Source of the DNA: an uncultured Desulfovibrio sp.
GTDB lineage: Bacteria; Desulfobacterota; Desulfovibrionia; Desulfovibrionales; Desulfovibrionaceae
Direction: 5' to 3'
Assembly: GCA_947176055.1 (NCBI GenBank)
Contig: CAMWPE010000165.1
Location: 1 to 5,632 of the forward strand
DNA length: 5,632 nt
A model generated the notes under the pieces. The model saw nothing but the letters and a program-made list of their open reading frames with translations, made no database searches and was not told the DNA's origin. A program made the translations under genes and the position numbers. Shown piece by piece: positions 1 to 4,824 of the stretch. Positions within the stretch are counted from its first letter, which is position 1. Every line of letters begins with the position of its first letter.

Positions 1-29
1 TAAACAGATACGAATGACGATTAAATTTT

Positions 30-57
30 TTGAGACTTAATCAGTGTTTCCTTAAAT
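30..57 (+). promoter_or_regulatory. Candidate sigma-70 promoter for the mdtJI-like operon
   Basis: A TTGAGA hexamer (30-35, five of six matches to the -35 consensus) is followed after 16 bases by TTAAAT (52-57, four of six matches to -10, though it lacks the key A at position 2). It lies in an AT-rich stretch just before GC-rich leader DNA. Transcription would start near 63-65 and leave a leader of roughly 115-120 bases before the preferred start codon. This is consensus matching by eye only. Confidence 0.33.
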
Positions 58-61
58 AAAG

Positions 62-76
62 CGCGCGGTTCGCGCG
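62..76 (+). other. Short GC-only inverted repeat in the mdtJI leader
   Basis: CGCGCG (62-67) and CGCGCG (71-76) flank a three-base GTT loop and can form a six-pair hairpin. No T-run follows on the plus strand, so it is not an intrinsic terminator. If the promoter at 30-57 is real, the hairpin lies at the very 5' end of the transcript, where it could stabilise the RNA. A fully self-complementary CGCGCG stretch can also arise by chance in this CGCG-rich genome. Confidence 0.35.
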
Positions 77-181
77 AAAATCGTCCCAGTCGCGCCAAAG
101 TCCGCGATGTGTCCAGACGCGAAACCCCTTTACTGAATGGGAATAACGCGCGAAACTGTAGACGGTTGCCAAACCGGAACC

Positions 182-556
182 ATGGATAAACCCATGACCA
201 AAGCGCGACACTGGCAAGCCCTTTTTGGCGCGATCATTCTCGAGGTCTGCGGGACTACCGTTATGAAACTCTCCCAGACCTGGACATTTCCCGGCGGTTC
301 GATTCTGGGTCTTGTCCTCATGTGGCTCGCTATCGGCCTCTCCTATTATCTACTGGCAGTCTCGACCACCGGCATCCCCGTTGGCGTGGCCTACGCATTC
401 TGGGAAGGACTGGGACTCGCGCTCGTCGCCCTCTCAAGCGTCTTCATTCTGAGCGAGCATCTTTCTTTCAAACGATTTGTGGGACTCTGTTGCGTGCTTG
501 GAGGCGCCTATCTGGCGCACCTCGGCACGTCGCGCAAGAAGGCGGGCGCTCCATGA
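182..556 (+). CDS. mdtJ: SMR-family transporter subunit, MdtJ-like
   Basis: One half of a paired small multidrug resistance transporter. These are proton-coupled inner-membrane exporters that work as heterodimers; E. coli MdtJI exports spermidine. From this start the protein is 124 residues with four hydrophobic helices (about 10-28, 38-60, 65-89, 94-112). The membrane-embedded proton/substrate Glu is present as E21 in ILEVCGTT. The signature VAYAFWEGLG (69-78) is nearly that of MdtJ, and E92 in LSEHLS sits where MdtJ has a second functional Glu. Start choice: an in-frame ATG at 137 would add 15 non-hydrophobic residues with no ribosome-binding site. ATG 182 follows a weak GGA. ATG 194 would place the key Glu at 17, closest to E. 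coli numbering, so 182 versus 194 is unresolved. The stop overlaps the next gene's start (ATGA). The substrate is inferred from family only. Confidence 0.88.
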   Translation: MDKPMTKARHWQALFGAIILEVCGTTVMKLSQTWTFPGGSILGLVLMWLAIGLSYYLLAVSTTGIPVGVAYAFWEGLGLALVALSSVFILSEHLSFKRFVGLCCVLGGAYLAHLGTSRKKAGAP

Positions 557-885
557 GCGGCATTACCGGCCTGTTCGGCGCGGCGACGCTCTTCGTCATC
601 CTGGCCGCGCTCCTTGACATCTTCGCCAATCTTTGCGTGGCCGCTTCCCGCGGCTTTAAAAGGATCTGGTACGGAATCGCGGCCTATATCCTGGTAGGCG
701 CGGCCTTTTATTCCCTTTCCATAGCGGTAAAAACAATGGATCTGGCCGTAGCCTACGCCATGTGGGGCGTGTTCGGCCTTATCGGCACGGCGCTGGGCGG
801 CTGGGCAATGTTCGGACAAAAACCCGGTCCCCTCGCCTGGGCCGGAATGGCGCTTATGATTGTCGGCATTTTCTTGTCGCATTAA
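553..885 (+). CDS. mdtI: SMR-family transporter subunit, MdtI-like, with Asp for the key Glu
   Basis: Partner subunit of the MdtJ-like protein. It is 110 residues with four predicted membrane helices and shares a four-base ATGA overlap with the upstream gene, indicating translational coupling. The family signature VAYAMWGVFG (66-75) preceded by D63 matches the MdtI pattern (D-L-x-V-A-Y-A-x-W-G), and the end of helix 3 reads MFGQ as in MdtI. Odd point: the first-helix acidic residue, Glu in EmrE and E. coli MdtI (LEIVAN), is Asp here (D22, in LLDIFAN; codon GAC at 616-618). The usual K-x-S-D-G-F after helix 1 is also altered, to A-A-S-R-G-F. The reading frame is otherwise intact and well coupled, so I read it as functional, perhaps with altered pKa or a role asymmetric to its partner. 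The order J then I is the same as in the E. coli mdtJI operon. Confidence 0.87.
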   Translation: MSGITGLFGAATLFVILAALLDIFANLCVAASRGFKRIWYGIAAYILVGAAFYSLSIAVKTMDLAVAYAMWGVFGLIGTALGGWAMFGQKPGPLAWAGMALMIVGIFLSH

Positions 886-892
886 CATTAAT

Positions 893-898
893 AGGAAG
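893..898 (+). promoter_or_regulatory. Ribosome-binding site of the broken DUF4236 gene
   Basis: AGGAAG lies four bases before the ATG at 903 and eight bases after the mdtI-like stop. It is one of the better Shine-Dalgarno sequences in the window. It marks 903 as a genuine start of a gene that is now interrupted. Confidence 0.6.
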
Positions 899-902
899 TA
901 AT

Positions 903-1202
903 ATGGGATTCCGATTTAAAAAATCTATTATGACGCTTCCCGGCGTCAGGCTTAATTAGGAAGAAATTTACCAGTATTTCAGCGGGAACAAGGGACGCGA
1001 CGGTAAATTTTAGCAACAAAGGAACAAGAACAACCATAGGATTTTCAGAAGCCGGCCTATCTTATACATCCTATAGCAAAAATAGGCCAATCTATAACGC
1101 GGCTCAAGCTAAACCAGTCTCTTAAAAGAGACCATCGCGATAGTTTTAATTCTCATAATATTCCTGATTGGAATATTTATTATAGAATATTGTAAGTGTT
1201 AA
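903..1202 (+). pseudogene. Frameshifted DUF4236 protein with C-terminal membrane helix
   Basis: The first 18 codons (903-956) give MGFRFKKSIMTLPGVRLN, the characteristic start of DUF4236 proteins, then a TAG (957-959). The protein resumes in the next frame at about 961-1122, with ISAGTRDATVNFSNKGTRTT, then IGFSEAGLSY, TSYSKN and a short linker to QAKPVS and a TAA (1123-1125). It resumes again from 1122 as LKETIAIVLILIIFLIGIF and IIEYCKC, ending at TAA (1200-1202), which supplies one transmembrane helix. Restoring one T near 956 (AATTAGG to AATTTAGG), one base near 960-962 and one T near 1122 (TCTTAA to TCTTTAA) rebuilds one reading frame of about 100 residues. Codons are AT-rich (ATA, TTA), unlike the neighbours. 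DUF4236 has no established function. The breaks may be true decay or homopolymer sequencing errors. The DUF4236 assignment is from memory of the family's N-terminal pattern. Confidence 0.75.
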
Positions 1203-1388
1203 AAATAAATAATATACGAAAAATAATATAATGTTTATTAATTATTTAACGTTTAAAATTATCGATCTATCTCGATTTGCCAGCGTCGGCGATAATTTAT
1301 CTTTTTAGCGGTTATCCGCGACAGTCAGTCTAAAATTTGCCTGACCCCCGCTTCAGTTGTTATTGCTGGCCGCTCTTTTCCGGCCCAT
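1203..1388. other. AT-rich spacer without a recognisable gene
   Basis: From 1203 to about 1260 the sequence is almost entirely A and T, and it then returns gradually to local composition. I find no credible coding frame. Small potential hairpins exist (GCGG-TTAT-CCGC at about 1309-1320; GGCCG/CGGCC at about 1369-1385), but none has a T-run that would make it a terminator. The low GC continues from the DUF4236 pseudogene, which suggests that both belong to one acquired or decaying segment. Confidence 0.5.
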
Positions 1389-1417
1389 AAAAAAGGCCGC
1401 GACTTTCGTCGCGACCT
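1389..1417 (-). terminator. Intrinsic terminator of the tRNA-Pro gene
   Basis: On the minus strand a ten-position stem with one mismatch (1394-1403 with 1408-1417, four-base loop at 1404-1407) is followed directly by a run of T (the A-run 1389-1394 on the plus strand). It begins about a dozen bases after the tRNA 3' end, the expected place for a Rho-independent terminator. The plus strand has no T-run after the stem, so it acts in one direction only. Confidence 0.85.
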
Positions 1418-1428
1418 CTTAAAATTTC

Positions 1429-1504
1429 TGGTCGGAGCGAAAGGATTTGAACCTTCGACCTCCTGGTCCCAAACCAGGCGCGCTGCCAACTGCGCCACGC
1501 TCCG
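1429..1504 (-). tRNA. tRNA-Pro, anticodon UGG, CCA encoded
   Basis: Read on the minus strand, the 76-base sequence folds as a complete tRNA. The acceptor stem is CGGAGCG (1498-1504) with CGCTCCG (1433-1439), the discriminator is A (1432) and a CCA is encoded at 1429-1431. The D stem is GCGC/GCGC with AGTTGGCA in the loop. The anticodon stem is CCTGG/CCAGG with loop TTTGGGA (1467-1473), which places UGG (1469-1471) at positions 34-36. The T arm carries GGTTCAAAT, and its stem contains one G-T wobble. UGG reads CCA and CCG, and with modification other CCN proline codons. The gene stands alone, with its own terminator downstream and a divergent protein gene upstream. All stems are paired, so it should be functional. 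Confidence 0.97.
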
Positions 1505-1519
1505 ATTAATAAACCGACA

Positions 1520-1546
1520 AATATATTATTTCGTCGCGAATGGCAA
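1520..1546 (-). promoter_or_regulatory. Candidate promoter for tRNA-Pro
   Basis: On the minus strand, TTGCCA (1541-1546, five of six matches to -35) and TATATT (1520-1525, five of six to -10) are separated by 15 bases, a little short of the optimum. The start point would be near 1513, about nine bases before the mature tRNA. The -35 element lies within the first codons of the divergent methyltransferase if that gene starts at 1540. Other registers in this AT stretch are possible. Confidence 0.33.
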
Positions 1547-2295
1547 GACCGTCGTCGCGATCCCCCCTATACATTCCCGCCGACGCGAATTATCTATCAG
1601 AAATGGAATGCGCCCTGTCCCAATGCTCCGCGATCCTGGAGGAAGGTTCCTTTAGTGTGAACCTTGGCGGCCGGACGCTAGTTCTCGCCCGCTCCGCCGA
1701 TCTGGAGAGTCTCTGGGAGGCCATGGGCGCGGAAGACTTCGAGGACGAGCGGATCCCCTACTGGACCGAATTATGGCCGGGCAGCCTGGTTCTGGCCGAA
1801 TGGCTATCCAGGCGCGACCTCTCCGGAAAATTAACTCTTGATCTGGGATGCGGCCTTGGCCTGACGGCTATCGTAAGCGCGGAGCGGGGAGCCCCGGTGA
1901 TCGCGGCGGATTACGAATTCGCGGCTCTCAAGCATTGCGTCTGCAACGCGCGGCTAAACTCCGCGCCCGCGCCCTGGCTGGTTCAGGCGGATTGGCGCCG
2001 CCCTCCATTCCATTATAAATCCTTCGACATAATTCAGGGCGGCGATATAATCTACGAGCGCCGGGCCATAGAGCCAGTCGCGAAGTTACTGGAACATTCT
2101 TTGAAACCTGACGGCGTCGCCTGGATCGCGGATCCCGGTCGCGGTCCATGCGACGAATTTATCGAAACTCTCCGGGGCGACGGTTATTATTGCGAAGTCA
2201 TGTTCCGGCGCCGGGTCGCTTCGCCTCATTCCAGCGAGCCGCTAATCGGCGTCGCGGTCTGGGAAATACGCAAACCGTCGCCCGGAGCGAAATAG
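1540..2295 (+). CDS. Class I SAM-dependent methyltransferase, METTL21/Methyltransf_16-like
   Basis: A 251-residue cytoplasmic protein with a Rossmann-fold methyltransferase domain. In order: a lead strand with FSVNLGGRTLVLARSADLES (38-57); IPYWTELWPGSLVLAEWL (72-89), the W-P-x-x-x-x-L-A element common upstream of motif I in this family; glycine-rich SAM motif I LDLGCGLG (100-107); acidic D124 ending strand 2; D151 in VQADW; and FDIIQGGDIIYE (162-173), resembling the D-x-I-x-x-x-D-V-I-Y post-motif of METTL21-type protein-lysine methyltransferases. Substrate unknown; protein methylation is an inference from the family. The start is uncertain: ATG 1540 has no ribosome-binding site and its first 20-30 residues look non-conserved; ATG 1603 also lacks one. 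GTG 1657 follows GGAGGAAGG at ten bases but would cut into the first strand. folE2 follows 41 bases later on the same strand, with no terminator between them. Confidence 0.82.
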   Translation: MARPSSRSPLYIPADANYLSEMECALSQCSAILEEGSFSVNLGGRTLVLARSADLESLWEAMGAEDFEDERIPYWTELWPGSLVLAEWLSRRDLSGKLTLDLGCGLGLTAIVSAERGAPVIAADYEFAALKHCVCNARLNSAPAPWLVQADWRRPPFHYKSFDIIQGGDIIYERRAIEPVAKLLEHSLKPDGVAWIADPGRGPCDEFIETLRGDGYYCEVMFRRRVASPHSSEPLIGVAVWEIRKPSPGAK

Positions 2296-2336
2296 AACGC
2301 GGGGACATCGCGACCCGGCGCGAAAATTGACGACAT

Positions 2337-3155
2337 ATGAAAAACATACGGGGCGAGGATCTCGCCGATATCCAGAATACCCGGCCGGATCTGGCCATTC
2401 CCATCGACCGCGTGGGCATTCGCGGCGCCCGAATTCCCCTTAAACTCCGGGATCGGACAAACGGCCAGCAAATTTGCGTTGCCTCGGCTGATCTCGGCGT
2501 GGATCTGCCTCCCAGCCGCAAGGGGACGCATATGAGCAGGCTCATCGAAATTCTGGACGGCTGGGACGAAGAGCTGGATCCGCGCTCACTGCGCGGCTTG
2601 TTGCAAACCGCGCGCGAAAAACTTTCCGCCAGCCGCGCGTGGGCCGGTTTCAACTTCCCCTATCTGATTCGCAAGGCCTCTCCAGCCGCCGCTCTTCGGG
2701 CTTATATGGCCTACGATTGCTCTATTAGCGGAGAGCTGGACGAGCGGGGCCTGACTTTTCTGGTAGGAGCGCAGGCGCCGGTGATGACTGTCTGCCCATG
2801 CTCCAAAGCCATAAGCGAAGAAGGAGCGCATAGCCAGCGGGCGATTATTCGCATGAAAATTCTCATGGCTAAATTCGTCTGGCTGGAGGAGCTAATCGAG
2901 CTGGCCGAGTCCTGCGCTTCTTCCTCTGTCTATCCTCTCCTTAAAAGGAGCGACGAAAAATTCGTAACCGAGCGGGCCTTCGCCCATCCGGCCTTCGTGG
3001 AAGACGTGGCCAGGCAAGTCGCGGACAAATTGTCCGCGCTTCCCGGGGCGTTGCGGTACGAAGTGGAGGTTGAGAGCATGGAATCCATTCATAACCACAA
3101 CGCCTTCGCCTTTATTCGGGGCGGGTCGGAAGCGGCGCCCGGACTCTGGCATTAA
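2337..3155 (+). CDS. folE2: GTP cyclohydrolase FolE2 (type IB)
   Basis: Converts GTP to 7,8-dihydroneopterin triphosphate in the cytoplasm, the entry step to folate and to queuosine-type 7-deazapurine synthesis. The 272-residue length is normal for the COG1469 family. Visible landmarks are DIQN...IPIDRVGIRG near the N-terminus (11-30); VDLPPSRKGTHMSR (55-68), typical for the family; CPCSK (153-157), containing the metal-binding/catalytic Cys; EEGAHSQR (161-168); LLKRSDEKFVTERAF (201-215); and ESIHNHNA (249-256) with active-site His residues. All key motifs are intact. FolE2 enzymes tolerate other divalent metals and in several bacteria back up zinc-dependent FolE under zinc limitation. I see no Zur-like palindrome in the 41-base gap upstream, which argues weakly for housekeeping expression. 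The Shine-Dalgarno before 2337 is weak, but the N-terminus fits the family. It is probably co-transcribed with the methyltransferase. Confidence 0.95.
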   Translation: MKNIRGEDLADIQNTRPDLAIPIDRVGIRGARIPLKLRDRTNGQQICVASADLGVDLPPSRKGTHMSRLIEILDGWDEELDPRSLRGLLQTAREKLSASRAWAGFNFPYLIRKASPAAALRAYMAYDCSISGELDERGLTFLVGAQAPVMTVCPCSKAISEEGAHSQRAIIRMKILMAKFVWLEELIELAESCASSSVYPLLKRSDEKFVTERAFAHPAFVEDVARQVADKLSALPGALRYEVEVESMESIHNHNAFAFIRGGSEAAPGLWH

Positions 3156-3161
3156 TCCTCC

Positions 3162-3181
3162 CGGAACGCGATCGCCGTTTT
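3162..3181 (+). terminator. Weak candidate terminator between convergent genes
   Basis: Only 24 bases separate the folE2 stop from the stop of the convergent nitroreductase gene. Within them CGG-AA-CG (3162-3168) can pair with CGCCG (3173-3177) around a four-base loop with an AA bulge, followed by TTTT (3178-3181). The stem is only five pairs, and the T-run enters the opposing stop codon. It is plausible for folE2 but weak. Confidence 0.28.
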
Positions 3182-3698
3182 ACAGCCGCTCGACCAGATC
3201 CTTCATATCCTTATATTGAAAATGCCGCGGATTTGGCTCCGAATCGTCCGCGGGATAGCCAACGCCGAACATGCATATCAGCTCGTAATCCCGCGTCTGA
3301 TGGAAAAATCCCTTTAGCTTTTCCGCGTCGAAATGCCCTACCCAGGTCGCGCCCAGGCCCAGATTCGCGATCTCCAGCATCATATGCGTAGCCGCTATCG
3401 AGGCGTCGACTTCGGCGAAGTTATGCCCGTCCGAGGGACGCACCCAGGCCTCTTCTTTTTTGGCGCCGATAACAAATACTACCTGAGCCGAAGCGATGAA
3501 ATCAAAACGGCAACATTCGGCGGCATGCTTGATAGCTTGCGGCGTCCGCAGGACGAAGATCTTGAAAGGCTGCTTGTTCACGGCCGTGGGCGCGACCCTG
3601 GCCGCCTCCAGAATGCTCTCGATCTGTTCCTCGCTCACCGGCCGATCCGATAGTTTGCGAACGGAATAGCGGGCCGTCATCAATTCCTTGAAGTCCAT
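3180..3698 (-). CDS. Nitroreductase-family FMN oxidoreductase
   Basis: A 172-residue flavoprotein of the nitroreductase superfamily, expected to bind FMN as a homodimer in the cytoplasm and to reduce nitro compounds, quinones or other electron-poor substrates with NAD(P)H. Evidence: the N-terminal phosphate-binding R-x-S-x-R (R10, S12, R14 in ARYSVR); APTAVNKQPF (36-45), the usual A-P-(S/T)-x-x-N-x-Q-P-(W/F) flavin contact; EVDASIAATHMMLEIANLGL (96-115 region) followed by GATWVGHFD; and FGVGYPAD near the end, the G-(Y/V)-P element. It matches the short FMN-reductase subgroup of the family; the true substrate cannot be read from sequence. The gene begins one base after the EamA permease stop and its ribosome-binding site lies inside that gene, so the two are a tightly coupled operon with the permease first. 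The 3' end converges on folE2. Confidence 0.92.
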   Translation of the reverse strand: MDFKELMTARYSVRKLSDRPVSEEQIESILEAARVAPTAVNKQPFKIFVLRTPQAIKHAAECCRFDFIASAQVVFVIGAKKEEAWVRPSDGHNFAEVDASIAATHMMLEIANLGLGATWVGHFDAEKLKGFFHQTRDYELICMFGVGYPADDSEPNPRHFQYKDMKDLVERL

Positions 3699-3699
3699 A

Positions 3700-4605
3700 T
3701 TAGCTCCTGTTTTTAGAAGTTTTCCTGTCGTGACCCATGTTGGTCATAATCATGCCAACGACTATAATCGCCATGGCCGCGGCCTGATGCCACGACGGTT
3801 TTTCGATGCCCATGAACATGGCCGCGACAGCCGCTACAACCGGCGTTAAATATTGATAGAGGGACACAAGCACGGCGCCGATATTCCTGATCGCCGGCTG
3901 GGTTAGCAAATAGGAAATAAAAGTGGGACAAAAGAGAATAAAACCGATCCAGAGCCACGGATCCAGTTTCGTCGTATGCAGTATCGGCGAGCGCAAGAGG
4001 GATGGCGCCAGAAAAAGACCCGGTAAAGCCGCGAAAAGGAATACCCAGCGCAAGAGCGAAAGCGGATGATAGCGGTCGCTGGGTTTCGCGAGGAGAACAA
4101 GATAGAGGGCAAAACAGCAACTGGAAATTATGGCCAGAAAATCGCCCAGGCTCCGGTCGTCGCCGCCCGAATCGCTCCCGCCGCCCATGATAACCATCGC
4201 CGCTCCCGCGAAAGAAAGGACAACGCCGGCGTAAACCCATAGCGACGGTCTCCGCCCCATGAAAATTACTTCCATAAGGATTACAAAAACAGGCGGCAAG
4301 GTCATTATGATCGCGATATCGATGGCCCGGCCGTAATCGAGGGACAACACGAAGAGAAAAATACAGCCAAAAAGTCCTATCGCTCCGCCCAGCGCGGCTT
4401 TTTTCAGGCTTTCCCTATCCAGATTTTCAGTTTTTATGAACAATGAAGCAAGCCAGAAGAGACAGCATCCGCCGACCAGACGGACGCAGGATATAGCGTT
4501 GGCGGACATCCATTCGGGGATGAGAGCTTTTGTAAAAGGATAATTGACGCCCCAGAAAATCGTCGCGATCATTATGCAAGCGTTGCCAAAAAGAGCTTTT
4601 CCCAT
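3700..4605 (-). CDS. EamA/DMT-superfamily permease
   Basis: A 301-residue inner-membrane protein with about ten hydrophobic segments in two repeated EamA units (about 8-140 and 154-288), the standard size and layout of 10-TMS drug/metabolite transporters. Family features: FWGVNYPFTKAL in helix 1 (17-28), the PPVFVILMEVIFMGRRPS end of repeat 1 (about 104-121), and NIGAVLVSLYQYLTPVVAAV with MFMGIEKPSWHQ in repeat 2 (251-284), matching the usual A-x-x-x-S-x-x-x-x-L-x-P...G-E pattern. A glycine- and aspartate-rich loop (141-154) joins the halves. It is presumably a metabolite or amino-acid exporter; the substrate is not predictable. The start at 4605 directly precedes helix 1, but its ribosome-binding site is poor (GGGA ten bases upstream). 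First gene of a two-gene operon with the nitroreductase, which hints, as inference only, at handling of one class of compound. Confidence 0.9.
   Translation of the reverse strand: MGKALFGNACIMIATIFWGVNYPFTKALIPEWMSANAISCVRLVGGCCLFWLASLFIKTENLDRESLKKAALGGAIGLFGCIFLFVLSLDYGRAIDIAIIMTLPPVFVILMEVIFMGRRPSLWVYAGVVLSFAGAAMVIMGGGSDSGGDDRSLGDFLAIISSCCFALYLVLLAKPSDRYHPLSLLRWVFLFAALPGLFLAPSLLRSPILHTTKLDPWLWIGFILFCPTFISYLLTQPAIRNIGAVLVSLYQYLTPVVAAVAAMFMGIEKPSWHQAAAMAIIVVGMIMTNMGHDRKTSKNRS
3704..3708 (-). promoter_or_regulatory. Ribosome-binding site of the nitroreductase inside the permease gene
   Basis: On the minus strand AGGAG ends five bases before the nitroreductase ATG (3696-3698) and is formed by the last sense codons (AGG AGC) of the permease gene. 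The stop codon TAA follows at 3700-3702. This fixes the nitroreductase start and indicates translational coupling. Confidence 0.8.
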
Positions 4606-4776
4606 ACCATGAAAATCCCGTTTTTCGAGCCTTTAATATGATGACGCGGACTTGAGCCTTAAACGCGGTCGAATTTCCGTCCGGTTTGTCTTCGACCCGA
4701 GATCGTAAGCTTGCCGGATTTATCACAATTCTGCCATTCCGTCCATAAGCCCGTTTTCCCATTGCGGCGCGCGGCC

Positions 4777-4804
4777 CGATCATGTTATTTTTTTCGCGAT
4801 CATG
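4777..4804. repeat. Direct repeat CGATCATG with 20-base spacing upstream of the AspT-like gene
   Basis: CGATCATG occurs at 4777-4784 and again at 4797-4804, and similarity continues for several bases after each copy (TTAT versus CTGT). Start-to-start spacing is 20 bases, about two helical turns, so a protein could bind both copies on one face. The second copy ends 20 bases before the ATG and nine bases before the Shine-Dalgarno. It is a possible operator for the AspT-like gene, but two 8-mers this close may be chance. Confidence 0.35.
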
Positions 4805-4813
4805 CTGTCTTCG

Positions 4814-4819
4814 AGGAGG
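4814..4819 (+). promoter_or_regulatory. Strong ribosome-binding site of the AspT-like gene
   Basis: AGGAGG, a full consensus Shine-Dalgarno, lies five bases before the ATG at 4825. It decides the start, although an overlapping frame opens upstream at 4782. It is the strongest such site in the window. Confidence 0.85.
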
Positions 4820-4824
4820 ACAAG

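Larger units (their letters stand above)
4606..4824. promoter_or_regulatory. Divergent intergenic region between the EamA operon and the AspT-like gene
   Basis: These 219 bases must hold the promoters of both divergent units. Toward the permease, a minus-strand TATTAA/CATATT stretch (about 4630-4637) is a possible -10, but no convincing -35 is placed before it. Toward the AspT-like gene, TGTTAT (4783-4788) is a possible -10 with TTGCGG (4762-4767) 15 bases upstream, a poor match. The most regular structure is the direct repeat at 4777-4804, listed separately. No coding frame here looks real. Confidence 0.45.

Noticed and set aside
1..180. Guanidine (ykkC-type) riboswitch ahead of the SMR genes
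   Set aside because: I looked for paired ACGR-loop hairpins and the conserved ykkC core and saw neither in a recognisable arrangement.
137..181. N-terminal extension of the MdtJ-like protein from ATG 137
   Set aside because: It adds 15 non-hydrophobic residues not expected in SMR proteins and has no ribosome-binding site. The internal ATGs at 182 and 194 give a normal length.
322..552. Upstream extension of the MdtI-like frame to ATG 322
   Set aside because: It lies wholly inside the MdtJ-like gene, its translation is Arg-rich and unlike any SMR protein, and the ATGA overlap at 553 gives the natural start.
1366..1386. GGCCG/CGGCC hairpin beyond the tRNA terminator as a second terminator
   Set aside because: Only five pairs around an eight-base loop and no T-run in either direction; the stem at 1394-1417 already explains termination.
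1928..2653. Minus-strand open frames opposite the methyltransferase and folE2
   Set aside because: Their translations are Arg/Pro-rich shadows of GC-rich coding on the plus strand, with no recognisable domain or ribosome-binding site.
4715..4730. CRP/FNR-like site around TTTATCACAATT upstream of the AspT-like gene
   Set aside because: Only one half-site (TCACA) is present. The partner position reads TGCCG, not TGTGA, so it is not a convincing palindrome.
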